The position numbers and the translations under genes are program-made. Below are positions 43,500 through 52,480 of a stretch of 64,000 nt of DNA, in pieces. Origin of the DNA: Thermaurantimonas aggregans (GTDB lineage: Bacteria; Bacteroidota; Bacteroidia; Flavobacteriales; Schleiferiaceae). Each line of letters starts with the position of its first letter. The stretch's first letter is position 1. A model generated the notes under the pieces. That model was not told the DNA's origin, did not search any database, and saw only the letters and a list, made by a program, of their open reading frames with translations. The stretch spans positions 1-64,000 of the forward strand of contig NZ_BHZE01000007.1 in assembly GCF_003851885.1 (NCBI RefSeq), read 5' to 3'.

Positions 43500-44159
43500 T
43501 TACAACTTACCGCTCATCCAACCTGTAATCCAAAACACAGGAAGAATTTCGGCACTGCAAAGGTACACCAAAATAAACAATGGTGACAAGCTTTCAAATT
43601 TGTACATGTACCAAGCTATTTTCGCGAGATTGTAGAGGTAAAGCGCCAAACCAACAAAAAGAGTAATCCACAAAAGAACAAGAGAATATTTTAACGTATA
43701 AAAGCTAATGAATAAAAAGGGAATTGCTAAAATACCTATAAAGGAATTCCCAAGCTCGAAATTTCTATTTAAAAATTCAGAATCATTCCCCTGAATAAAA
43801 AAAGCAAGAACAAATTGTTGCAAGAGGTTTTTTGTAAGTAAAAAAACACTTAATCCGAGAAGTAATCTGAGAAAACTCCATTCATTAAGCGCCAATCCAC
43901 CGGCCTTTATTACAAAATTAAAGAAAAGCAATATGGCTAAAGTCAATACAAAAATATAATTGATATACAACGGAAAGTAGTTAAAAAACTTCACATTATC
44001 AAGTTCATCCTCTACCTTTTTTAGATTAAATATCCACAAAATTCTCAAATAAAAATACACATTTTTTGCCCATATATTTTTTTGTAAAACGAGCAAAAAA
44101 ATGCACAATACTATTGTGTAAAAAAACCAATCTCCCTGTACTTTGCTGACGATCTCCAC
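43500..44159 (-). CDS. DUF4271 membrane protein
   Basis: The open frame runs back to 44393 but the part above 44228 overlaps paaZ and is non-homologous; a GTG at 44159 (V-E-I-V-S-K-V-Q-G-D-W) gives a 219-residue protein with about six membrane helices, the usual DUF4271 size. It is the first gene of the hemD operon and is divergent from paaZ (68 bases apart). Function unknown. Confidence 0.75.
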   Translation of the reverse strand: MEIVSKVQGDWFFYTIVLCIFLLVLQKNIWAKNVYFYLRILWIFNLKKVEDELDNVKFFNYFPLYINYIFVLTLAILLFFNFVIKAGGLALNEWSFLRLLLGLSVFLLTKNLLQQFVLAFFIQGNDSEFLNRNFELGNSFIGILAIPFLFISFYTLKYSLVLLWITLFVGLALYLYNLAKIAWYMYKFESLSPLFILVYLCSAEILPVFWITGWMSGKL

Positions 44160-44227
44160 GCCACAAAAGTACTTTCTTTTCGTCTTTACAGCCGAGTAGA
44201 TTAACTTCACCGGCCAAAACCAACGGG

Positions 44228-46276
44228 ATGAGAAAAATAGAAAATTACGTAATGGGCCAATGGGTAGCGTGTAATGGAGTGGAGTACGTGGCCCGCAATG
44301 CCGTAACCGGCGAGGTGATCGGCGAAGTATCGTCAGCCGGACTTGATTATGCTGAAATACTTGAATATGGCCGCCGTGTAGGCGGCCCCGCATTACGGGC
44401 TATGACTTTCAGAGAGCGAGGCCAAATGCTCAAAAATCTCGCCCTTTACCTTACAGAACGCAAAGAAATCTTCTACGAGCTTAGCTACGCCACAGGCGCC
44501 ACTCGAGCCGACTCGTGGATCGACATCGAAGGGGGCATCGGCAATCTATTCTCCTACGCCAGCTTGCGCCGTCAGTTTCCCGACAAACCCTATCACGTAG
44601 ATGGTCAAACGGTCAACCTTTCAAAAGGCGGCACCTTCATTGGTCACCACATCATGGTACCTCGCCGAGGTGTAGCCGTACACATCAACGCCTTTAACTT
44701 CCCGGTATGGGGTATGCTTGAGAAGATCGCCGTCAACCTTCTGGCCGGCGTGCCTGCCGTAGTGAAGCCAAGCGAATACACCAGTTACCTCACTGAACTT
44801 GTTGTAAGGCACATCATCGACTCTGCCATATTGCCTGAAGGTTCTCTCCAGCTGGTCACTGGCCTCGGCCGAGGCATACTCGACCACGTGCGCAATCAAG
44901 ACGTGGTCACCTTCACCGGATCAGCTGCCACCGGCAAAAAGCTTAAAGCACTACCTCACATTGTAGAAGAATCCATTCCCTTCAATCTGGAAGCTGACTC
45001 GCTGAATGCTTCCGTTTTGGGCACTACTGTCAAGCCAGATGACCCGGAATTTGAGATTTTCATCAAGGAAATTCATCGCGAAATCACTGTAAAAGCCGGT
45101 CAAAAATGTACCGCCGTACGCCGAATCATAGTGCCGGAGCACCTCGTCGAACCTGTCGAACGCGCCCTGGCCGACCGGCTGCGCTCTACCCGCATAGGCA
45201 ATCCAAAAGCCGAAGGCGTGCGCATGGGTGCATTGGCTGCGCACATTCAAGTAGATCGGCTAAAGAAAAACCTCGAAATCCTCGCCCGCGAACAAGAAGT
45301 AGTTTTCGACGGCTCTAAAGAACTTCAACTCGTAGAAGCCGACCCCAGCCGTGGCGCCTTCGTACAGCCAATTATCTTCCGAAACAATAATCCCTTCAAA
45401 AACACCGCCGTACACGAGGTAGAACCCTTCGGACCAGTGTCGACCATCATGCCCTATAAAACGCTGGAAGAAGCCGTAGCCCTCGTAGGCCTTGGAAAGG
45501 GATCGCTCGTTACCTCCATTATCACAAACGACGACAAGGAAGCAACCCACTTTACCCTCGAAGCCGCTCACCTCAACGGCCGCATCCTCGTGCTCAACCG
45601 TCGCTGTGCAAAAGAAAGCACCGGTCACGGCTCACCCATGCCCATGCTCACTCACGGAGGTCCGGGCCGAGCCGGTGGTGGCGAAGAAATGGGAGGTGTA
45701 CGCGGAGTGATGCATTATCTGCAGCGCACAGCCATACAAGGCCACCCCGATACCATCACCGAAATCACCCAAATCTACCAGCCCGGTGCCAGCCGTCCAG
45801 AAGCTGAGCCCCACCTCTTCCGCCAATACTTCGAAGATCTCAAAGTAGGCGACACCGTCTATACCCACAAGCACACAGTAACCGAAGCTGATATCGTAAA
45901 CTTTGCCAATGTAAGTGGCGATAATTTTTACGCCCACATGGACGCCACCTCCCTCGAAGGCACCCTCTTTGAACGCAGGGTTGCCCACGGCTACTTCATT
46001 CTCTCCAAAGCCGCAGGCCTGTTTGTCGACCCCAAAAAAGGCCCTGTGCTGCTTAACTATGGCATTGAAGAGTGCCGCTTCACCAAACCCGTGTATCCCG
46101 GAACCACCATCGGTGTAAAACTCACCGTTAAAGAAAAAATCAGCCAGGAAAAGCGCTCACCCGACGACATTGCCCGCGGCATTGTGAAGTTTTACGTCGA
46201 TGTGTACGACGATACCGGTGAATCCGTCGCGGTAGCCACCATTCTGACGATGGTGAAAAAACGCAATCAAAGCTAA
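44228..46276 (+). CDS. paaZ: Oxepin-CoA hydrolase/semialdehyde dehydrogenase PaaZ
   Basis: The 682-residue fusion has an N-terminal aldehyde dehydrogenase (about 1-515, catalytic Cys294 in G-Q-K-C-T-A, Glu in N-L-E-A-D) and a C-terminal MaoC hydratase domain (about 540-680). In the phenylacetate pathway PaaZ hydrolyses the oxepin-CoA ring and oxidises the resulting semialdehyde. The full fusion argues for ring-opening of phenylacetyl-CoA in this organism. Confidence 0.95.
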   Translation: MRKIENYVMGQWVACNGVEYVARNAVTGEVIGEVSSAGLDYAEILEYGRRVGGPALRAMTFRERGQMLKNLALYLTERKEIFYELSYATGATRADSWIDIEGGIGNLFSYASLRRQFPDKPYHVDGQTVNLSKGGTFIGHHIMVPRRGVAVHINAFNFPVWGMLEKIAVNLLAGVPAVVKPSEYTSYLTELVVRHIIDSAILPEGSLQLVTGLGRGILDHVRNQDVVTFTGSAATGKKLKALPHIVEESIPFNLEADSLNASVLGTTVKPDDPEFEIFIKEIHREITVKAGQKCTAVRRIIVPEHLVEPVERALADRLRSTRIGNPKAEGVRMGALAAHIQVDRLKKNLEILAREQEVVFDGSKELQLVEADPSRGAFVQPIIFRNNNPFKNTAVHEVEPFGPVSTIMPYKTLEEAVALVGLGKGSLVTSIITNDDKEATHFTLEAAHLNGRILVLNRRCAKESTGHGSPMPMLTHGGPGRAGGGEEMGGVRGVMHYLQRTAIQGHPDTITEITQIYQPGASRPEAEPHLFRQYFEDLKVGDTVYTHKHTVTEADIVNFANVSGDNFYAHMDATSLEGTLFERRVAHGYFILSKAAGLFVDPKKGPVLLNYGIEECRFTKPVYPGTTIGVKLTVKEKISQEKRSPDDIARGIVKFYVDVYDDTGESVAVATILTMVKKRNQS

Positions 46277-46313
46277 TCCATAAGCTCTATCACAATCCCT
46301 TTTTTTGATTTTT

Positions 46314-46493
46314 GGGCGTGCCCCCGGCAAAGCGCCACTAGCGCTTTCGCCGGGGTCGGGCTATCCGCTCATATTCGCCTTGCGCGTGAGCGCAGCACAT
46401 CGGCCTGCGTTGTCTGCCCTTCGGGCCAGCCAGCCTCGGCCTGTGCGCTGCAGCCCACCCGCTGCGGCTCATATCCGCTCCTATCCCTCACGC
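46314..46493 (+). repeat. GC-rich dispersed element, copy D (long type)
   Basis: Opens GGGCGTGCCCCCGGCAAAGC with a strong CCCCGGC-AAGCGC/GCGCTTT-GCCGGGG hairpin, closes TCCCTCACGC, 180 bases. It lies 37 bases after paaZ in the same orientation and aligns along its length with copy B. Confidence 0.8.
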
Positions 46494-46497
46494 ATAC

Positions 46498-46523
46498 GCG
46501 GCCTTCCGGCCGCTTTATTTTCT
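46498..46523 (+). terminator. Hairpin and T-rich run after element D
   Basis: GCGGCC-TTCC-GGCCGC followed by TTTATTTTC, directly after the element; a similar hairpin follows copy B. Confidence 0.65.
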
Positions 46524-46641
46524 TTACATGTACCAAATATTCCCACTTCTTCAACCCACAAACACCCTTGCACTCTTCATTTTCTTCGATTACCGCATTT
46601 GCATTATCCATCCTATCCGATGTTTCAAAGAATTTTGATTT

Positions 46642-47043
46642 ATGAATAACTACCTGCTGGTATTTACTTTATTACTCGTCATTCGTTTCTCATCTCATGC
46701 ACAAAACTTCACCTTCGACTACATCGACGTAGGTCAGAGGGGCGACATCTTAAATGGAAAAAAGGCAAGTACACAGCATATTTCCATCACTCCTACACAC
46801 ATAATCTACACCAACGAAAAAGGGACTGTTACCCGCTTTATAATTCACCGGCGAGACCAGATTGACCGTGACCACACCGCCTTTATGGTTTCCTGTGAGT
46901 GTACCACGGGCTCTGATGCAAATGTCAACGAAGCTCATCTACTTCGCTTAGGTCGAAATAAAATACTCTTTATGTTTTTCGAGCGAAACGGTGACTTTAC
47001 CGCCTTTGGAAACTACAAATTCTTTTACAATCAAAATCCATAG
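46642..47043 (+). CDS. Small secreted hypothetical protein
   Basis: A 133-residue protein with a signal peptide (cut after S-H-A-Q) and a beta-rich body. Not recognised. It converges on the peroxidase gene at 47065. Confidence 0.65.
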   Translation: MNNYLLVFTLLLVIRFSSHAQNFTFDYIDVGQRGDILNGKKASTQHISITPTHIIYTNEKGTVTRFIIHRRDQIDRDHTAFMVSCECTTGSDANVNEAHLLRLGRNKILFMFFERNGDFTAFGNYKFFYNQNP

Positions 47044-47064
47044 CAATACATTTTCCACCGCTTC

Positions 47065-48978
47065 TTATTGCCTTTTAGCATTAAGCCTGCTGTATTCGCC
47101 TGAAAATTGCGGCAATCTAGCCGGCGGAGATGTAAGCCCTGTGGTATCGGTTAAGGCCATCATAAAGACCACCAAAGCTTTTTTCTCTTTCTCTGTCAAC
47201 TTCAAAGGATCGGGAGGCAGCGTCTGATTAGGCAGCTGAATGCCAATGCCGTGTCCACCACCGAGGTCGTAAAAGCGGATTACTTCGTCCAGAGTGTGAT
47301 AGACACCATTGTGCATGTAGGGTGCGGTCAGCGCAGCATTGCGCACGGTCATGGTCTTAAAGGCGTATTTGTGTGGCTCTGCATGTGCAAGGGTGTAGCG
47401 GCCTTCATCTTCGTCGATGCTGGCATTTTGCCAATCGGCCTTTGCGGGTACGCCCAGCACTTCAAACTCCGTTTCGCGATAAAAGGGAGGCACAGATCCA
47501 TTAAACACCGGTGCAAAATGGCAGGTAGCACATTTTCCCTTGCCCATGAAAAGATTGAAACCCAGAAGTACTTCATCCGACACCTGGCCTCGATCGGTCA
47601 TGTACTGGTCGAAGGGGCTGTTCAGACTTTTCAAGCTCATCAAATAGGCTTCCAATGCAGCAATTACCATCGGAAAGTCAATTACTTCGCTGCCAAGTGC
47701 TTTTTTAAACAGTTGCCTGTATTCTTCGCTGCTGTTGAGCTGTCGGGTCAGTTCCAGGGCATCTTTGTTCATCTCGTGGCGATTGAGCGTCACTTCGGTA
47801 AACTGCTGGCTGAGCGATGTAAGATGCCCATCCCATTGAAAAGCATTCTGATACACCACATTAAGCAAGGTAGGTGTGCTGCGCTTCAATGGCTTACCAT
47901 CGAGCGAGAGGGGGGTTTTCAGGCCATCGGTGAAACCCTTGCCCGGCTGATGACAACTGGCACACGAACGGCTGTGGTCGTCGCTGAGCACCGGGTCATA
48001 GAAAAGAACTTTACCCAGTGCTACAAGGTCGGTTGATGGTTTTTTATTGGTTTTTTGGGGGAAAAATTCATTGATTTTTAAAAAATCCTCATAAAAAAGT
48101 CCCTTGCTAAACGGATTTAAAACCGATATGCCTTGAATGCGCTCTTCCGGAAAGTCAGTACCCAGACTCTCTTGCATCAAGGTTACGCCTCTGAATATGA
48201 CATCAGTGCATTTTTTGATGAATTCAGCTCTGTCCAGAGCATCAAAATTTTTAGCAGCATTCAATAATTCTTCACCTCGGTACACTGCATTGCGCACCAT
48301 TACGTATCCCTCGCGGTCGTCATAGAGTACAGTGTTAAATAGCTCAGTAACTTCCCAAATGCCATTAAGAGTGTGTCGTGCCTCTTCAATGGCGTCAAGT
48401 GATATCGGGCAGTCAAATCCGGTGATGCCCATCGTGGCCAGCCTTACAGCAGCCATTCTCAGGCTGTGGAATACCAGCCAGTCATAAAGCGTCTGAGATT
48501 TGACATATCGGTGCGACTCTTTGAGATAAAAGCGCAGTTTCTGAATTTTTTTTTCGATAAAATCCTTGTTTTCAATCACTTCATCTCCATACAACGCTTC
48601 TTCAATCACCTGAAAGCCCTCAGGGTCGCTCACTGCGGCCATGGTCTTTTCGTATTCGACTTTCGGGAGATTGGGGCCATTGATCCATCGAGCATTGTAA
48701 GAATCTACCGTTGCAGTAATTACTTCAAGTTTCTTATATATGTACCTCGCTTTTTTGAATTGACGGATTAAAGCAGGTACTCCTATTTTGTTTTTCAGAC
48801 GTGCAGTGCTGTTTTCTAGCTCATCCAATTGTTTGTCGAGCAAGGCAAAATGCTCATCGATCCACTCTTTTAAGGGCTTATCTACGTTGGCATCCCAAGT
48901 ATTGGTGGTAGTCGTAAAAGAGTAGATGCCAATCAGTATCGAAATAAGTGTAAATGAGAGTAAAACTTTCCGCTTCAT
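47065..48978 (-). CDS. Imelysin-like/di-haem cytochrome c peroxidase fusion
   Basis: A signal anchor precedes an N-terminal helical half (about 30-290) with D-P-E-G-F-Q-V-I-E-E, similar to the imelysin G-F-H-x-x-E signature but with Gln for His. The C-terminal half (about 310-637) has two haem sites, C-A-S-C-H and C-A-T-C-H, as in MauG/CcpA peroxidases. It likely uses peroxide or metal in the periplasm; substrate unknown. Confidence 0.85.
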   Translation of the reverse strand: MKRKVLLSFTLISILIGIYSFTTTTNTWDANVDKPLKEWIDEHFALLDKQLDELENSTARLKNKIGVPALIRQFKKARYIYKKLEVITATVDSYNARWINGPNLPKVEYEKTMAAVSDPEGFQVIEEALYGDEVIENKDFIEKKIQKLRFYLKESHRYVKSQTLYDWLVFHSLRMAAVRLATMGITGFDCPISLDAIEEARHTLNGIWEVTELFNTVLYDDREGYVMVRNAVYRGEELLNAAKNFDALDRAEFIKKCTDVIFRGVTLMQESLGTDFPEERIQGISVLNPFSKGLFYEDFLKINEFFPQKTNKKPSTDLVALGKVLFYDPVLSDDHSRSCASCHQPGKGFTDGLKTPLSLDGKPLKRSTPTLLNVVYQNAFQWDGHLTSLSQQFTEVTLNRHEMNKDALELTRQLNSSEEYRQLFKKALGSEVIDFPMVIAALEAYLMSLKSLNSPFDQYMTDRGQVSDEVLLGFNLFMGKGKCATCHFAPVFNGSVPPFYRETEFEVLGVPAKADWQNASIDEDEGRYTLAHAEPHKYAFKTMTVRNAALTAPYMHNGVYHTLDEVIRFYDLGGGHGIGIQLPNQTLPPDPLKLTEKEKKALVVFMMALTDTTGLTSPPARLPQFSGEYSRLNAKRQ

Positions 48979-49006
48979 AGTCTACTAAAAACTTTTTTTA
49001 ATAAGG

Positions 49007-49040
49007 AAAACAGGCCCTTGGAGTACCAAAGACCTGTTTT
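49007..49040 (-). terminator. Terminator after the DUF839 gene
   Basis: AAAACAGG and CCTGTTTT arms with an inner TTGG/CCAA stem, located 17 bases after the stop on the minus strand. Confidence 0.6.
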
Positions 49041-49056
49041 ATAAGACTTTTGAAAA

Positions 49057-50961
49057 TTACTGAACAAGCTGAATCTTGTGTACAGAGCCATCCTTCAGAC
49101 GGAGGAAGTACATGCCGGGCTTCAATCCATAAAGGTTGATGTGCGACATGTTTTCGCGCTCCATAATTACTCGACCGGTAGCATCGAGCAGTTCAAAATC
49201 AACGATTTTGTTGAAGTGTACTGCATTGAAAGTCGGGTTAGGATGCATGCGGAAGGGTGCTTCAGCATTTTCAATTTCTGGGATGTTGATAGTTCCTTGA
49301 TTCTTAAACCCGGTTACAGCAATAGTAGTAGCTCTTTGGAAAGGATACACGTTACCAATAGAAGAGGTAGCCTGATCGTTGGCCAAAGAGCCCCCTGAGC
49401 CATCTGGGTGTTGGTTGTTGATAAACAAAGTCGATCCATCTGGAGTAAATACACCACCGGTAAACTCCGCATCGCGAGTACCGGTCATAAGGAAGAGCAA
49501 ATTAGCCGGAGTCGGATTGGGAATGTCGAGATCAAGCAAGAAAGCCTTTGGAATTTCATATGGGAATGTCCCGAAAAAGTTTGGAACAATGCGGCCGAGG
49601 TTTGTTCCGATGTTGTCTTCCTGAAACAGGAGGTAACGTTTGTTTCCAAACTGAACGAATTCGATACCGTCAACGGAGTTGAACACAAAACGGCTTTCGG
49701 CAGGCTTGCCAGGCACTTCAGGGCCACCCATCAGGTATGGTTTCACTGAGGGTTCATTGGTGAGCGCATCTTCGAGTACCAACACAGTACCAAAAGGATG
49801 ACGGCAAACGGAGTCGCTGAACGTGAAAAGATTGTTGTCGATCCAATGGCGCGGAATGGTCACACCTGTTCTCATGGAGGCAGCCATTGATTGATTGTCG
49901 CGACCGGTTTCAGCCAGATATACCTTACCGGTAGTGGGATCTACTTCTGTCCATTCAATGCGTTGGAAAGCTGTGGCACCCATGCGCGCTGCAATAGCAG
50001 GAGCGTTAATCAAAGAGTCGATGTGACGAGGAATCTGTAGCCACTGACCTTTGTAAGAACCTGGATTTTGCTTAAAAACATACAGATTTCCCTTTGTATA
50101 ATCACCTGCAGAATCGGCTACATATTTCCAGATAAATGCAGCATGTGGCAGCGATGATGAAGGCACAAAGTCATTTCCGTGAATTAAGGTGCGGTTGTCA
50201 GGCATCGCAATAGTACCTTCGAATGACATGCGACCTGCATGGTAGAGCTTGCGAACAGCTTTTTTGGTATTGGGATCAATCATAGTAAGCCAGCCGAAAT
50301 TCTGCCATGCTTTAATCTTTTGACCGCCAAACTCCGGCACATTTGCAGGGATCGTATAATTGCCCTGTCCATCGTATCCGTTGGTGGTTGCAGCAGTATC
50401 ATGCCAGTTGCGAATCTGGAAGTTTGAGGTGTAGTTCGCAAAAATTTCTTCACCCGTAAGCACCATTCCATTGGGCAATAATGCACCACCGCAGTTTGTA
50501 GTAGTCCACCCTACTGTAGAAAAGTCAACAGCAAAGCAAGTATCACCGCCGGCAGAACGAGACTGATCGATGATCCAACCTTGCTGAGGATCCTTAATAA
50601 CCGGTACCACAGACATGGCGCCACCCCAGCCAAGTTGAGGGCGCTCATCTTTGATCGTACGGCGCTCGTGGTTGATTACAAGTGTTCCCTTTGTGTTTGG
50701 ATTTTGCGCATCAGGGATGTAGGTGATAAAGTCGTGTTCGCGGGGAGCAGGTACTGTGGCTGTTACACCGTCATTGCGGTTTACACGAACAAAATTTGAA
50801 CCTTCGCGGAATACAACCTTCATCTGGAGGGATGAACCAACGCGCACCTGCACCGAACCAGCAGTATCCACGTTGTTAAGGGGCGTAAAAGGCTGAAAGC
50901 CTTGAGCAGCTGCCTGAAACCCTGCAGCTGTGAGGAGTGTGAAAAGTAGCGCTTTCTTCAT
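49057..50961 (-). CDS. DUF839 (PhoX-like) protein with type IX secretion tail
   Basis: The frame opens at 50994 but Met12 (50961) begins a canonical signal peptide (M-K-K-A-L-L-F, cut after A-A-A-Q). The 634-residue body is a DUF839/PhoX-type beta-propeller, related to calcium-dependent alkaline phosphatases. The last 65 residues (from P-N-P-T-F-N) form a type A T9SS sorting domain, so it is secreted or surface-attached. Promoter and terminator frame it as a single gene. Confidence 0.85.
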   Translation of the reverse strand: MKKALLFTLLTAAGFQAAAQGFQPFTPLNNVDTAGSVQVRVGSSLQMKVVFREGSNFVRVNRNDGVTATVPAPREHDFITYIPDAQNPNTKGTLVINHERRTIKDERPQLGWGGAMSVVPVIKDPQQGWIIDQSRSAGGDTCFAVDFSTVGWTTTNCGGALLPNGMVLTGEEIFANYTSNFQIRNWHDTAATTNGYDGQGNYTIPANVPEFGGQKIKAWQNFGWLTMIDPNTKKAVRKLYHAGRMSFEGTIAMPDNRTLIHGNDFVPSSSLPHAAFIWKYVADSAGDYTKGNLYVFKQNPGSYKGQWLQIPRHIDSLINAPAIAARMGATAFQRIEWTEVDPTTGKVYLAETGRDNQSMAASMRTGVTIPRHWIDNNLFTFSDSVCRHPFGTVLVLEDALTNEPSVKPYLMGGPEVPGKPAESRFVFNSVDGIEFVQFGNKRYLLFQEDNIGTNLGRIVPNFFGTFPYEIPKAFLLDLDIPNPTPANLLFLMTGTRDAEFTGGVFTPDGSTLFINNQHPDGSGGSLANDQATSSIGNVYPFQRATTIAVTGFKNQGTINIPEIENAEAPFRMHPNPTFNAVHFNKIVDFELLDATGRVIMERENMSHINLYGLKPGMYFLRLKDGSVHKIQLVQ

Positions 50962-51271
50962 TGCAGATAGATTTTGCGCTACAAACCACTGCAATTAACT
51001 TTACGAAATTGTATATCGGATTTGAAGTTATTTAAAAGGAATTGTTACCAAATTTAAAGGATCGTTAACAATGGTTTCAATTGTTGCTATCGAAAAATCA
51101 GTACATGTAAATTTTTGATTATTATTGAATATCCCTTTTTTGATTTACATAACATCTTGCTTCTAAACTACAGTGAATCTTAGAGAAGCAACACAAGTTC
51201 ATTATCGCTCTACTTAAGAGCTTATTCTAATCTTTTTTTTGAAAGCTATAAACCCATTCAACGTAAGTTCT
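50962..51271. other. Intergenic region with DUF839 promoter
   Basis: AT-rich, 310 bases between the MFS stop and the DUF839 start. It contains the promoter at 51049-51080; nothing else is visible. Confidence 0.6.
51049..51080 (-). promoter_or_regulatory. Promoter of the DUF839 gene
   Basis: On the minus strand TTG, a 21-base spacer and TAAATTTG match the Bacteroidota consensus, with the start about 80 bases before the ATG. Confidence 0.65.
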
Positions 51272-52480
51272 CTACTTCTGTGCCTTGTGGCTTGCTCTCT
51301 TTTTAAAACTCAAAGCGAAGGAAAAATTCACCAACATCAGTCCAAAACCAGCCACATACGGCATGGTGTAATGCACATCGTAAAGAGATCCCCCGATGAT
51401 AGGCCCGATTAACCGGGCAAGTGAACCTGAAGATTGTAGGATTCCCAGGTAAAAACCCTGTTGTAGGGCACTTACTTCAGCGCTGAGCAAGGAGCTGAGC
51501 ATGGGGTTGATAAAAGCATTTCCGAACCCAATGAGCGCCAGCGCCAACAGTTCGAGCGGCACAAATAGGTGTACCGGCACATACGGCATAGCCAACAGGC
51601 CTATGGCTAAGAGAAGATTACCAGTGGCCAGAAGAGATTTTTCGCCAAATCGGGCAGTGAATTTTCCTAAGAGCGAACCTTGAATCAGCACGGCAAGTGC
51701 CCCAACAAAGGCAAACGTGTAACCCACCTCGGCATCTGAAAGCTGAAATTTCTCATGCCAGAGAATTGCAGCCGTAATCTGCATCATCGAAAAAGCCGTG
51801 ATAAAGATGATGTTGATGATAAAAAATTGATTTACCTCTGACTGCCGAAGCACTTTCACCATATTGCCAAAAGGATTTTGCCAGAGCGACGAAACTTTGT
51901 TTTTTGATTTCAAACTCTCAGGCAGTATAAAATATGCTAACAAAAAGTTGAAAGCCGAAAACATGGCAGCCGTATATCCTACCCACTCGATGCCAAAAGT
52001 GTCTTTAAGCCATCCGCCTAATGGAGGCCCCACTATGAAGCCTAAGCCAAAGGCAGCACCTATGAGCCCAAAATTTTTTGCGCGCTTGTCGGGAGTAGAT
52101 ACATCGCTGATGAATGCTTGTGCAGCCGAAAGGTTAGCCGCCCCCAGCCCGGAGAGCAATCGCGAGATGAGCAGTACCCATATCGAGCCGGCGTTGGCAA
52201 ATACCAGATATGCCACTACCATGATAAGTATGCTAATTAAGATCACAGGCCGACGGCCTATTCTGTCGCTCAACGACCCCCAGAATCCTGAAAACATAAA
52301 TTGCATGAACGAATAGCTGCTGGCTACTATACCTATCATTAGCCCATTGGCACCCAGTTCTTTAGCAAAAATCGGGAGAATCGGAATAATTAGGCCAAAA
52401 CCCATCAAGTCGAGGAATACTGTAATGAATAAAACTGTAAGGGCTGCCTTAGGATTGGATTTCGAATCGACTTTAGACAT
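51272..52480 (-). CDS. MFS transporter (Tet-like drug/H+ antiporter family)
   Basis: The ATG at 52480 (M-S-K-V-D-S-K) is preferred over 52558; it overlaps the RNase Z stop by 8 bp. The 402-residue protein has twelve helices with the loop 2-3 motif G-x-L-S-D-R-I-G-R-R-P-V and the motif C-like G-x-x-x-G-P-P-L-G-G, as in TCR/Tet antiporters. Substrate unknown. Confidence 0.88.
   Translation of the reverse strand: MSKVDSKSNPKAALTVLFITVFLDLMGFGLIIPILPIFAKELGANGLMIGIVASSYSFMQFMFSGFWGSLSDRIGRRPVILISILIMVVAYLVFANAGSIWVLLISRLLSGLGAANLSAAQAFISDVSTPDKRAKNFGLIGAAFGLGFIVGPPLGGWLKDTFGIEWVGYTAAMFSAFNFLLAYFILPESLKSKNKVSSLWQNPFGNMVKVLRQSEVNQFFIINIIFITAFSMMQITAAILWHEKFQLSDAEVGYTFAFVGALAVLIQGSLLGKFTARFGEKSLLATGNLLLAIGLLAMPYVPVHLFVPLELLALALIGFGNAFINPMLSSLLSAEVSALQQGFYLGILQSSGSLARLIGPIIGGSLYDVHYTMPYVAGFGLMLVNFSFALSFKKRASHKAQK

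Larger units (their letters stand above)
46277..46641. other. 365-bp intergenic region with element copy D
   Basis: Apart from the GC-rich element and its hairpin this region holds only T-rich flanks; the ORF-like frames across it are repeat artefacts. Confidence 0.8.

Noticed and set aside
44160-44393. N-terminal extension of the DUF4271 frame
   Set aside because: It overlaps paaZ in antisense, is arginine/histidine-rich and does not resemble a membrane-protein start.
46305-46649. 114-codon frame after paaZ
   Set aside because: Covers element copy D and its hairpins; not coding.
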